Part shown: in pieces, positions 1-5,177 of the stretch
Position numbering within the stretch: the stretch's first letter is position 1
How the letters are laid out: each line of letters begins with the position of its first letter
Made by a program: the position numbers and the translations under genes
The notes under the pieces: generated by a model
What the model was told of the DNA's origin: nothing
Databases searched by the model: none
The model's input: only the letters and a program-made list of their open reading frames with translations
Source: Candidatus Kaiserbacteria bacterium RIFCSPLOWO2_01_FULL_54_13
GTDB taxonomy: Bacteria; Patescibacteriota; Minisyncoccia; Phycocordibacterales; UBA2100
DNA length: 10,580 nt
Reading direction: 5' to 3'
Assembly (NCBI GenBank): GCA_001781685.1
Contig: MFLZ01000018.1
Span: 2,952 to 13,531 of the forward strand

Positions 1-2
1 AC

Positions 3-152
3 ATTCGGAGTGACTACGAAGCGTTCAAGAAATTTTGCGCCGATTACGCGGATCGCATCCCGCGCTTGATCGGCAAGAAGATCGACGAAATAGAAAAACG
101 CATTCGCGAAAAGCATCCCAGCATACGGCACATTGACATAGAGCTGAATTAG
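3..152 (+). CDS. C-terminal fragment of an unidentified protein (5' end outside window)
   Basis: An open frame runs from the window edge to a TAG at 150-152, giving 49 residues. They are rich in charged residues and end in an amphipathic helix (around KKIDEIEKRIREKHP) followed by a short beta-like tail, HIDIELN. The other two forward frames hit stops early. The pattern of a helix, then His-Pro, then a hydrophobic strand ending in Asp/Glu recalls the C-terminal cytosolic domain of cation-diffusion-facilitator transporters. The fragment is too short to rely on this, and no transmembrane segment is present. The next gene starts 130 nt downstream behind its own promoter, so this is probably a separate transcription unit. 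I do not assign a function. Confidence 0.6.
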   Translation: MRSDYEAFKKFCADYADRIPRLIGKKIDEIEKRIREKHPSIRHIDIELN

Positions 153-247
153 TCACGGCAAATATAAAAGATCCGTAGGGCAACATATTCGGCGTTCACC
201 AAATAGACAAAAACTCGAAATGAGACTAGAGGACTCGATCCTTGCGT

Positions 248-275
248 TTGCATGTTGTACAGGTATGTGTACAAT
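248..275 (+). promoter_or_regulatory. Promoter of the toxin-antitoxin operon
   Basis: A -35-like TTGCAT (248-253) and a -10-like TACAAT (270-275) are separated by 16 bp. Transcription would start near 282, the A of the antitoxin ATG, which has no Shine-Dalgarno upstream. This predicts a leaderless mRNA. Box positions are seen in the sequence; promoter activity is inferred. Confidence 0.5.
255..274 (+). promoter_or_regulatory. Palindromic operator, likely bound by the antitoxin
   Basis: A perfect inverted repeat, TTGTACA (255-261) and TGTACAA (268-274), with a 6-bp spacer. It covers the promoter spacer and most of the -10 box just upstream of the antitoxin start. Phd/YefM antitoxins typically repress their own operon by binding such palindromes; applying this here is inference from position and symmetry. 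Confidence 0.6.
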
Positions 276-281
276 ACGGTT

Positions 282-542
282 ATGTCGAATCTTTCATTTC
301 AGAAAGTAGAGAAAACTGTCGGTTTGAGTGATTTTCGCGCCTCGCTCGCGACGCATCTCGCCAAAGCGCGGGAAAAGCCGCTTATCGTATCCGCAAGACG
401 CAGCGAGGACTCATTCATCGTGCTTTCCGTTGATGCCTATAATGCGCTTGTAGAGGTACGCGAGAACGAAATAGACTCGCGAGAGCTTGTACGCCTCGTC
501 AAAGCCAATAAGGGAAAGAAACGGATACCGTGGAAGCGATAA
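282..542 (+). CDS. Antitoxin, Phd/YefM family-like
   Basis: An 86-residue protein. The N-terminal half has the Phd/YefM pattern: a short strand, then SDFRASLATHLAKAREKPLIVSARR, then a hydrophobic FIVLSVDAYNALVE segment. In this family that fold dimerises and binds DNA. The charged tail (about residues 60-86, ending KKRIPWKR) would wrap and neutralise the toxin. An in-frame ATG also exists at 252, but it lies inside the promoter and operator, so ATG 282 is chosen; it sits 7 nt after the -10 box and has no Shine-Dalgarno. The toxin gene begins 9 nt after the stop, the usual antitoxin-first order. Expected role: neutralise the toxin and autoregulate the operon through the palindrome at 255-274. 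Family assignment is by motif reading only. Confidence 0.8.
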   Translation: MSNLSFQKVEKTVGLSDFRASLATHLAKAREKPLIVSARRSEDSFIVLSVDAYNALVEVRENEIDSRELVRLVKANKGKKRIPWKR

Positions 543-551
543 ACGCTTTCT

Positions 552-812
552 ATGTATACGATACTGCAGACGTCTTCGGCGCGTCGGCAATACAAGAAAC
601 TCCCTCGCGACGTTGCGGAGAACGTGGCGAAGCTGTTTACGGGTGAGTTTGCAGAAGATCCGTTCTCCTCGACGTTGGACATTGTTAAATTGAAAGTTCC
701 AATTAGCGGCTACCGAATACGAGCTGGAGATTACCGAATTCTCTATACCGTTGAGAAGAAACAGATAACTGTCTACTCGATCAAGCATCGGAAAGATGCA
801 TACCGACGATGA
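552..812 (+). CDS. Toxin, RelE/ParE superfamily
   Basis: An 86-residue basic protein with the RelE/ParE layout: two N-terminal helices rich in Lys/Arg (SARRQYKKLPRDVAENVAKLF), then KLK at about 46-48, GYRIRAGDYRILY at 53-65, and the C-terminal strand and tail ITVYSIKHRKDAYRR. The G-x-x-R-x-R-x-G-D-Y-R-I-x-Y block and the final H-R-x-D-x-Y are hallmarks of the superfamily. The C-terminal His-Arg and Tyr are compatible with RelE-type ribosome-dependent mRNA cleavage, but I cannot separate this from ParE-type gyrase inhibition. Its length is typical and the gene is intact. The stop overlaps the next start as ATGA (809-812), so a membrane protein is probably translated by coupling with the toxin. 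Confidence 0.85.
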   Translation: MYTILQTSSARRQYKKLPRDVAENVAKLFTGEFAEDPFSSTLDIVKLKVPISGYRIRAGDYRILYTVEKKQITVYSIKHRKDAYRR

Positions 813-1399
813 CCATGACCGACTACCACGTTGTGCTCGGTGGGCTTGCGGTCGTAATCGGTCTTGTCAGTTATGTCCCGTATTTCCGGGATATTGTCCG
901 CGGCGCGACGAAGCCACATCCATTCTCGTGGTTTGTGTGGGGCTTCGTATCCGGCATTGCTTTCTTAGCACAAATTGTAAAAGATGGAGGTCCCGGAGCA
1001 TGGGCTACGGGTATTACTTCAATCGCATGTTTTGTTATTGCGGCCTTTGCGTTTTTTCGCGGCGAGAGAGGAATTACAAAGTTCGACTGGGTTTGCTTTA
1101 TCGGCGCGATGGCGGGCATAGTATTTTGGAGAATTACTAATGAGCCATTGTCTGCGGTCATTATCGTTACGATTGTGGATGGGCTCGGGTTTGCGCCGAC
1201 CTTTCGCAAGGCGTATTTGAAGCCGTACGAAGAAACACTCTCAACATACGTTTTGAGTTTACTGAAATGGGGGTTGGGTCTCATTGCTCTCACCTCCGTA
1301 AATCTTACGACCATCCTCTTTCCGGGTGCGATTTTTGTCATGAATCTCGGGTTTGTCGTGATGGTCCTCATCCGCCGACGACAACTTAGTTCGGTATGA
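809..1399 (+). CDS. Seven-helix PQ-loop/SWEET-like membrane protein, paralogue 1
   Basis: A 196-residue, very hydrophobic protein with about seven predicted helices (near residues 7-25, 40-57, 64-83, 93-108, 112-130, 143-160 and 166-188). It has an internal repeat. YVPYFRDIV...KPHPFSWFVW (22-44) in the first half matches FAPTFRKAY...TYVLSLLKW (128-154) in the second, each with P-x-F-R in helix 1 of a three-helix unit. A 3+1+3 helix plan with a Pro motif in helices 1 and 5 is the architecture of SWEET/PQ-loop transporters, so a small-molecule carrier role is possible; the substrate is unknown. The start at 809 overlaps the toxin stop; ATG 815 (MTDYHVVL) is an equally plausible start. The stop overlaps the next start by ATGA. 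Existence as a gene is well supported; function is inference. Confidence 0.85.
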   Translation: MTMTDYHVVLGGLAVVIGLVSYVPYFRDIVRGATKPHPFSWFVWGFVSGIAFLAQIVKDGGPGAWATGITSIACFVIAAFAFFRGERGITKFDWVCFIGAMAGIVFWRITNEPLSAVIIVTIVDGLGFAPTFRKAYLKPYEETLSTYVLSLLKWGLGLIALTSVNLTTILFPGAIFVMNLGFVVMVLIRRRQLSSV

Positions 1400-1986
1400 T
1401 CTACGACTATCACGTCGTGCTCGCTCTTGTTGCCTCGTTGTTTGGCGTTGTTGGGTACGTTATTTACATTAGGAATATCTTTCGTGGCTTCACAAAGCCG
1501 CACGTTTTCACGTGGCTCGCGTTCGCGCTCCTCGACTTTATCGTGTTCGCGGCCCAGCTTGTTGCGGGGGGCGGGCCTGGCTCTTTTGTTCTCCTTCTTG
1601 GCGCATTCGCGAACGTAGCTATTGCCATCCTCGCGTTCACGAAGGGGGAGAAGGACATCACTCGCTCCGATTGGGTGTATTTTACGTTGGCTCTTCTCGC
1701 GATTCTCTTGTGGCGCGTCACGTATGAACCGCTGACTGCCGTTGTTATTCTCTCGCTCGCATTGATCCTCTCCTACATTCCCACGTTCCGAAAGTCGTAC
1801 GGAAAGCCGCACGAAGAGTCTATAAGCATCTGGGGTTTTGACGTGTTTCGCTTTGGCATCTCTCTTTTTGCGCTCTCTTCGTTCAATCTCACGACTGTGC
1901 TCTTTCCCGCGAGTATTGTGGTTGCCAATGCCTCTCTGGTTCTTATGCTCTTGCTCCGGCGGCGCACTCTTGGTAGGCTCTCTTGA
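1396..1986 (+). CDS. Seven-helix PQ-loop/SWEET-like membrane protein, paralogue 2
   Basis: A 196-residue tandem paralogue of the preceding gene. Hand alignment without gaps gives about 46 percent identity. Conserved blocks are DYHVVL, the R-G-x-T-K-P-H loop, GGPG, the D-W after helix 3, EPL, PTFRK, NLTT and LFP, with RRR at the C terminus. The helix plan and internal repeat are the same. The second-repeat Pro is kept (PTFRK, 129-133), but the first-repeat Pro has become Ile (YVIYIRN, 21-27). The copies may therefore have specialised, perhaps as a heteromer; this is inference. The start overlaps the upstream stop by 4 nt (ATGA 1396-1399). It is the last gene of the toxin-antitoxin-headed set; the stop at 1984-1986 lies 7 nt before the left target duplication of the inserted element. 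Confidence 0.85.
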   Translation: MIYDYHVVLALVASLFGVVGYVIYIRNIFRGFTKPHVFTWLAFALLDFIVFAAQLVAGGGPGSFVLLLGAFANVAIAILAFTKGEKDITRSDWVYFTLALLAILLWRVTYEPLTAVVILSLALILSYIPTFRKSYGKPHEESISIWGFDVFRFGISLFALSSFNLTTVLFPASIVVANASLVLMLLLRRRTLGRLS

Positions 1987-1993
1987 ATAACTT

Positions 1994-2120
1994 ATGAATC
2001 CCGTTAGAAGCCGCGGACGACTCATCGTGGAAGTGTCTATGACATCGGCATTTATCCAACGTAGCAAGGCAGGGTTCGGAACACCTTTTGGTTCCGCGCC
2101 CTGCTTCTAACGGGATGAAT
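1994..2120. mobile_element. MITE-like element with 12-bp TIRs and 6-bp target duplication
   Basis: The 115-bp core (2000-2114) begins with CCCGTTAGAAGC and ends with its exact reverse complement GCTTCTAACGGG (2103-2114). It is flanked directly by ATGAAT on both sides (1994-1999 and 2115-2120), in direct orientation, as expected for a target-site duplication. Just inside the TIRs, CGCGGA also recurs inverted but with a spacing offset. No ORF of note lies within. The right half holds a strong hairpin (2069-2104). These are the marks of a miniature inverted-repeat transposable element mobilised in trans; the mobilising transposase is not in this window. The inferred empty site reads straight from paralogue 2 through ATAACTT into the ATG of the kinase stub. 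Confidence 0.8.
2069..2104 (+). other. Strong hairpin inside the MITE-like element
   Basis: GCAGGG (2069-2074) pairs with CCCTGC (2099-2104) and CGGAAC (2077-2082) with GTTCCG (2091-2096), separated by a 2x2 internal loop with one possible wobble pair. The apical loop is ACCTTTTG. There is no T-tract after it, so it is not a classic terminator. It may be a structural part of the mobile element. Confidence 0.6.
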
Positions 2121-2258
2121 ATCACCCTGATCGGCATGGCCGGGGCGGGAAAAAGTCACATCGGCCGGAGGCTCGCGGAGCGGCTCGGCCTTACCGTTTT
2201 GGACGTGGACAGGGACTTGTGGGAAGGACAACTTGCCTCCTACGGACAAACAAGGTAA
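2115..2258 (+). pseudogene. Truncated P-loop (shikimate-kinase-like) gene stub
   Basis: A 47-codon frame opening MNITLIGMAGAGKSHIGRR holds an intact Walker A (GMAGAGKS, residues 7-14) followed by RRLAERLGLTVLDVDRDLW. This is the standard first strand, helix and Asp-containing second strand of shikimate-kinase-like nucleotide kinases, which are normally about 170-200 residues. Homology stops near residue 39, and after eight unrelated residues the frame ends at TAA 2256-2258. The other forward frames do not continue the kinase pattern, so a deletion is more likely than a simple frameshift. The start codon ATG AAT is itself the right-hand copy of the target duplication of the upstream element. 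An intact kinase of the same superfamily follows, so this is probably a remnant of a neighbour or old duplicate. Translation of the stub is doubtful. Confidence 0.65.
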
Positions 2259-2271
2259 ATTGCGCCGCTGT

Positions 2272-2925
2272 ATGCGCATGACGCGAGAAGAGTTTGACCG
2301 TCGCTTAGCCGAAGGCGGGCTTGCACTTACGTTTGTCGGCATGTCGGGGATAGGCAAGACACGGCGCGCCAAGCAGCTTCGGGACGTCGGCTTCAAATAC
2401 GTTTCTTGTGACGATCTCATCGCGGAGCGTCTCAAAAGTCCAAGCAAGCTTGAAACCGTGACTGATGTGGGACGCTGGATGGGCCAGCCCTACGAGGAAG
2501 GGTATCGCGAGCGCGAGAAAGCCTATCTTGATCTTGAGGAAGAGATCACGCGGGAGTTGCTCGAAGATTTGAGGCAAAACACGATGGTAGACTCGACAGG
2601 CAGCATCGTCTATTTGTCGGATTCTCTCTGCGAGGACGTCAAAAAGAAGCTTCTTGTCGTCTACCTCAAGGCGGAGCCCGACATATATGAGCGCATGCTT
2701 GCGCTCTACCACGCCGACCCAAAGCCGGTCGTCTGGGCCGATGCATTCAAGATGGAGAAGGGCGAGAGTACACTCTCCGCGCTCGCGCGTTCGTTCCCCA
2801 AACTTCTAGATTACCGCGCGAGGAAGTACGAAGAAATGGCAGACGTGACGCTTCCGGCGAAAGCAGTATGGGATATCGCAGATGGCCAACTTTTGCTGCA
2901 GTTGACGCGCGAAGCCCTCGGTTAG
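2272..2925 (+). CDS. Shikimate-kinase-like P-loop kinase
   Basis: A 217-residue protein from ATG 2272. Walker A GMSGIGKT lies at about 23-30 and is followed by KYVSCDDLI with the paired Asp (47-48) expected at the substrate/metal site of shikimate-kinase-like enzymes. The WMGQPY block is at 69-74, VDSTGSIVY at 106-114 (the position of the Gly-rich substrate loop), and VVYLKAEPDIYERM is the core strand leading to the lid. Fold assignment as a small-molecule kinase is solid; the substrate is not. No other shikimate-pathway gene is in the window, so aroK is not assigned. The frame is open back to a TTG at 2233 with a GGAAGG just upstream, but that start would overlap the kinase stub; ATG 2278 is also possible. 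A weak AAGGT lies 15 nt before 2272. Confidence 0.8.
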   Translation: MRMTREEFDRRLAEGGLALTFVGMSGIGKTRRAKQLRDVGFKYVSCDDLIAERLKSPSKLETVTDVGRWMGQPYEEGYREREKAYLDLEEEITRELLEDLRQNTMVDSTGSIVYLSDSLCEDVKKKLLVVYLKAEPDIYERMLALYHADPKPVVWADAFKMEKGESTLSALARSFPKLLDYRARKYEEMADVTLPAKAVWDIADGQLLLQLTREALG

Positions 2926-2994
2926 GATACCTACGAATTTGTGGGGCTTACTATTTGATTGACGCCGGCAGGTTTCTTTATCACGTACCCGGTG

Positions 2995-3003
2995 TGATAG
3001 GAT
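2995..3003 (+). promoter_or_regulatory. Extended -10 promoter candidate for pyrF
   Basis: TGATAGGAT fits TGn plus a -10 box (TAGGAT, 2998-3003), 8 nt before ATG 3012. The same bases contain AGGA (2999-3002), which could act as a Shine-Dalgarno 9 nt from the ATG, so the site is ambiguous. An inverted repeat, TATCAC (2979-2984) and GTGATA (2994-2999), overlaps it and could be an operator. Confidence 0.35.
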
Positions 3004-3011
3004 GAAGCACA

Positions 3012-3866
3012 ATGGGCCCGCGGAATTTTCGTGAGCTGCTTGAGGCGAAGTGGGACGAGAAAAAGTTTTTGTGCATCGGGCTAGACAGCGAGCTCGAGAA
3101 AGTTCCTGAGGCTGCGCAAAAGGAGGACACACGCACAACCCTCGTCGCATTCAATCGTGCGATCGTGGACGCGACGAAGGATATCGTGTGCGCCTACAAG
3201 CCAAACCCAGCTTTCTATGAGGCGCACGGCGATGAAGGGCTTGCCGCGCTTCGCGAGACAATCTTTTACATTCTCGAGATTGCACCGGGCGTGCCTGTAA
3301 TCTTAGACGCGAAGCGCGGCGATATCGCAAACTCCAACGAGCAGTATGCACGAGCAGCGTTTGAGTACCTGCATGCCGACGCGATTACCGTGCAGCCGTA
3401 CCTTGGAAGAGAACCACTCGAGCCGTTTTATAAGCGGAAGGACAAGGGGGTCATTGTCTTGTGCCACACATCGAATCCCGGCGCAGATGAGATTCAAGGT
3501 CTGAAACTCGAAGGTCCCTCGACAGGGCTCGGGATAAAAGAGCCACTGTACAAAGTCGTCGCACGTCTTGCTGCTACCACATGGAACAACAATGGTAATT
3601 CATGTGTCATGGTCGGCGCGACCTACCCGGAGGAACTTCGAGAAGTGCGCGCAATCGTTGGCGACATGCCGATACTTATCGCAGGCATTGGTGCGCAGGA
3701 TGGCGATCTCGCAGATGTGCTCAAAAATGGGCTGGACAGTCGCAAGCAGGGGCTTATCGTAAACGTCTCGCGCTCAGTCATCTTTGCGTCGAAGGGAGCA
3801 GACTTTGCCGAAGCTGCGCGCACGAAAGCAGAAGGGTTGCACAAGGCAATTAAGAGTGTGCTATAA
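3012..3866 (+). CDS. pyrF: Orotidine-5'-phosphate decarboxylase (subfamily 2)
   Basis: A 284-residue TIM-barrel enzyme that converts OMP to UMP, the last step of de novo pyrimidine synthesis, in the cytosol. Seen in the sequence: CIGLD at 21-25; AYKPN with Lys62; the signature LDAKRGDIANSNEQYA at 98-112 holding the Asp99/Lys101/Asp104 catalytic array; VQPYLG in the following strand; CHTSNPGA; VGATYPEEL; and the phosphate-binding end PILIAGIGAQDG followed by IVNVSRS. Length and the NSNEQYA type of signature fit the longer type-2 enzymes rather than the roughly 230-residue E. coli type. ATG 3012 is chosen because the ATG at 3002 is in another frame and stops quickly. pyrE follows 11 nt after the stop. 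The gene looks intact. Confidence 0.95.
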   Translation: MGPRNFRELLEAKWDEKKFLCIGLDSELEKVPEAAQKEDTRTTLVAFNRAIVDATKDIVCAYKPNPAFYEAHGDEGLAALRETIFYILEIAPGVPVILDAKRGDIANSNEQYARAAFEYLHADAITVQPYLGREPLEPFYKRKDKGVIVLCHTSNPGADEIQGLKLEGPSTGLGIKEPLYKVVARLAATTWNNNGNSCVMVGATYPEELREVRAIVGDMPILIAGIGAQDGDLADVLKNGLDSRKQGLIVNVSRSVIFASKGADFAEAARTKAEGLHKAIKSVL

Positions 3867-3867
3867 C
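3859..3867 (+). promoter_or_regulatory. Extended -10 promoter candidate for pyrE, inside the pyrF end
   Basis: TGCTATAAC, a TGn extended -10 with box TATAAC (3862-3867), overlaps the last codons of pyrF and lies 10 nt before the pyrE ATG at 3878. There is no Shine-Dalgarno. It resembles TGCTATACT at 4517 and TGCTATGAT upstream of ftsZ. pyrE could thus have its own near-leaderless transcript in addition to read-through from pyrF. Confidence 0.4.
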
Positions 3868-3877
3868 TTATCGCACC

Positions 3878-4507
3878 ATGACAGAATCGGAAGTTTTGGA
3901 TTTGTTGCAAAAAGTTGGCGCGTTCCGCACCGGGCACTTCGTCTTTACCTCTGGGAGGCATAGCGATTCGTACGTCAACAAAGACGCGTTGTATCCATAC
4001 ACGCATGACACCTCGCACTTGTGCAAGGCTATGGCAGAGCGTTTCCAAAAAAAGAATATTGAGGTCGTTGTTGGTCCTGCCATCGGGGCCGCGATACTTT
4101 CGCAATGGGTCGCATATCACCTGACCGAGATGGGAGGGCGTGACGTGTATGGCACCTATGCGGACAAGGACGGGCAGGGAGGGTTTATTCTCAAGCGCGG
4201 ATATGACCAGATCGTGAAAGGCAAGCGACTTCTCGTTGTCGAGGATCTCACGACGACCGGCGGCTCCATCAAAAAGGTTGTAGAAACGGTGCGTGCTGCT
4301 GGCGCGGATGTCATCGGCGCGATCGCTATCGTGAACCGCGGCGGTGTGACAAAGAAGAACGTCGGAAATCCCGGAGAATTCCAGTCGCTCGTGCAGCTGC
4401 ACCTCGAGTCGTGGGAAGAAGCGGCGTGCGAACTCTGCAAGAAGGGGATTCCCGTGAACACCGACATCGGACACGGCAAGGAATTTGTGGCCAAAAAACG
4501 TTCGTAA
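3878..4507 (+). CDS. pyrE: Orotate phosphoribosyltransferase
   Basis: A 209-residue type I phosphoribosyltransferase that joins orotate and PRPP to give OMP, the substrate of the adjacent pyrF product. Seen: VGAFRTGHFVFTSGRHSDSYVN at about 13-34, the N-terminal orotate-binding hood with the SGRHSD turn; Lys35; VVVGPAIGAAIL (63-74), the pyrophosphate-side loop; FILKRGYD (103-110), part of the flexible catalytic loop; and the PRPP motif VVEDLTTTGGS (120-130) with the acidic pair Glu122-Asp123. Length is normal. The spacing from pyrF (11 nt) means the two genes form a UMP-synthase pair in the order decarboxylase then transferase. No further pyr genes are in the window. No Shine-Dalgarno is seen before ATG 3878. 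Confidence 0.95.
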   Translation: MTESEVLDLLQKVGAFRTGHFVFTSGRHSDSYVNKDALYPYTHDTSHLCKAMAERFQKKNIEVVVGPAIGAAILSQWVAYHLTEMGGRDVYGTYADKDGQGGFILKRGYDQIVKGKRLLVVEDLTTTGGSIKKVVETVRAAGADVIGAIAIVNRGGVTKKNVGNPGEFQSLVQLHLESWEEAACELCKKGIPVNTDIGHGKEFVAKKRS

Positions 4508-4516
4508 AAGCTCATG

Positions 4517-4525
4517 TGCTATACT
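4517..4525 (+). promoter_or_regulatory. Extended -10 promoter candidate for the cupredoxin gene
   Basis: TGCTATACT (box TATACT 4520-4525) starts 9 nt after the pyrE stop. A transcript would begin near 4532 and carry a leader of about 37 nt that includes the palindrome at 4534-4554. No convincing -35 is present, which is acceptable for an extended -10. Confidence 0.5.
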
Positions 4526-4533
4526 GGAGCCTC

Positions 4534-4554
4534 ATTAACACTTTAAGAGTTAAT
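4534..4554. promoter_or_regulatory. 21-bp imperfect palindrome in the cupredoxin leader
   Basis: ATTAAC (4534-4539) and GTTAAT (4549-4554) are inverted around ACTTTAAGA, whose CTT and AAG also pair. Nine of ten symmetric positions match. It sits just downstream of the predicted start of transcription and could be an operator or a weak leader hairpin. Function is inferred. Confidence 0.4.
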
Positions 4555-4568
4555 AATAACTTATAGGT

Positions 4569-5063
4569 ATGATGAAACAGTTTTTAACGGCACTTGTAAT
4601 CGTAATTATTCTCGTGGGCGGCTATTTCCTTTGGCAGAGCAGTGCATCTGCGCCTTCCGAAAGTGACACTGGCACACCTGTGAGCAATTTGATGCCAGTG
4701 CCAGGCAGCGATACACCGGAAATGGTTGTCGGCGGTGGAGACGATGCGTCTGAGGAACCCGTGGTAGTTTCGAACACGGATGCCGGGTTCTCGCCCTCGT
4801 CTGTGACTATCAAGAAAGGTCAGGCGGTCCGCTTTGTGAACAACTCCTCGAAGGAGGACGTATGGCCCGCCTCCGCCGTGCACCCGACGCACAGCGTCTA
4901 TCCCGAGAAATCCGACGCGGATTGTCTCGGAAGTTCTTTCGACGCGTGCAAGGGGTTGAAGCCGGGAGAGTCTTGGGAATTCACGTTCAATTCGATGGGC
5001 GAGTGGAAGTTCCACGACCATCTGCACCCCTCGAAGTTTGGCTCCGTCACGGTCACGGAATAG
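4569..5063 (+). CDS. Membrane-anchored cupredoxin-domain protein
   Basis: A 164-residue exported protein. A hydrophobic N-terminal segment (about residues 5-22, LTALVIVIILVGGYFLW) acts as a signal anchor. A Ser/Gly/Pro/acidic linker (24-65) follows, then one cupredoxin domain: FSPSSVTIKKGQAVRFVNNSS (74-94), WPASAVHPTH (99-108) with His105/His108, and GEWKFHDHLHPSKFGSVTV (144-162). In blue-copper proteins the last block carries Cys-x-x-His-x-x-x-x-Met ligands; here the motif is H149-D150-H151 with no Cys or Met at the usual places, so a normal type 1 site is unlikely. Cys119 and Cys127 could form a disulphide. Likely extracytoplasmic, with metal binding or another role unresolved. ATG 4572 is an alternative start. 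Confidence 0.8.
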   Translation: MMKQFLTALVIVIILVGGYFLWQSSASAPSESDTGTPVSNLMPVPGSDTPEMVVGGGDDASEEPVVVSNTDAGFSPSSVTIKKGQAVRFVNNSSKEDVWPASAVHPTHSVYPEKSDADCLGSSFDACKGLKPGESWEFTFNSMGEWKFHDHLHPSKFGSVTVTE

Positions 5064-5070
5064 GGCGCTC

Positions 5071-5143
5071 GGGCAGGAGCGTTTCTCGTCTGCGGGACTC
5101 GCTACGCTCGAACAAGGTCCTCGACAAGAAAACGCTCCTGCCC
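5071..5143. repeat. Long inverted repeat between the cupredoxin gene and purH
   Basis: GGGCAGGAGCGTTT (5071-5084) is exactly complementary to 5130-5143. Pairing continues inward (5085-5090 with 5123-5128) with one bulge and one mismatch, making a roughly 20-bp stem with a 32-nt loop. It begins 8 nt after the cupredoxin stop. There is no T-tract after it, so it is not a standard intrinsic terminator. It may limit read-through, protect the upstream mRNA end, or be an old mobile-element relic; no clear target duplication is seen at its edges. Confidence 0.6.
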
Positions 5144-5177
5144 TCGCTTAGGCCGAATAAATCAGTAAAATGAAAGG

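Noticed and set aside
871..2067. Long minus-strand open frame (398 codons) across both PQ-loop genes
   Set aside because: It is rich in Arg, Glu, Asn and Lys with no recognisable domain and no hydrophobic core. It lies fully antisense to two well-supported coupled genes and starts inside the inserted element. It is best explained as a shadow frame.
2233..2271. Upstream TTG start for the intact kinase
   Set aside because: A GGAAGG lies close upstream, but the extension (PPTDKQGKLRRC) is unlike the family's N terminus and would overlap the kinase stub. ATG 2272 is preferred, though not proven.
2115..2925. A single frameshifted gene joining the kinase stub and the following kinase
   Set aside because: Each part has its own Walker A motif and first strand, so they are two separate P-loop proteins, not one broken gene.
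3623..4474. Minus-strand open frame of 283 codons over pyrF and pyrE
   Set aside because: It is antisense to two clear enzymes with all catalytic motifs, and shows no coherent protein pattern of its own.
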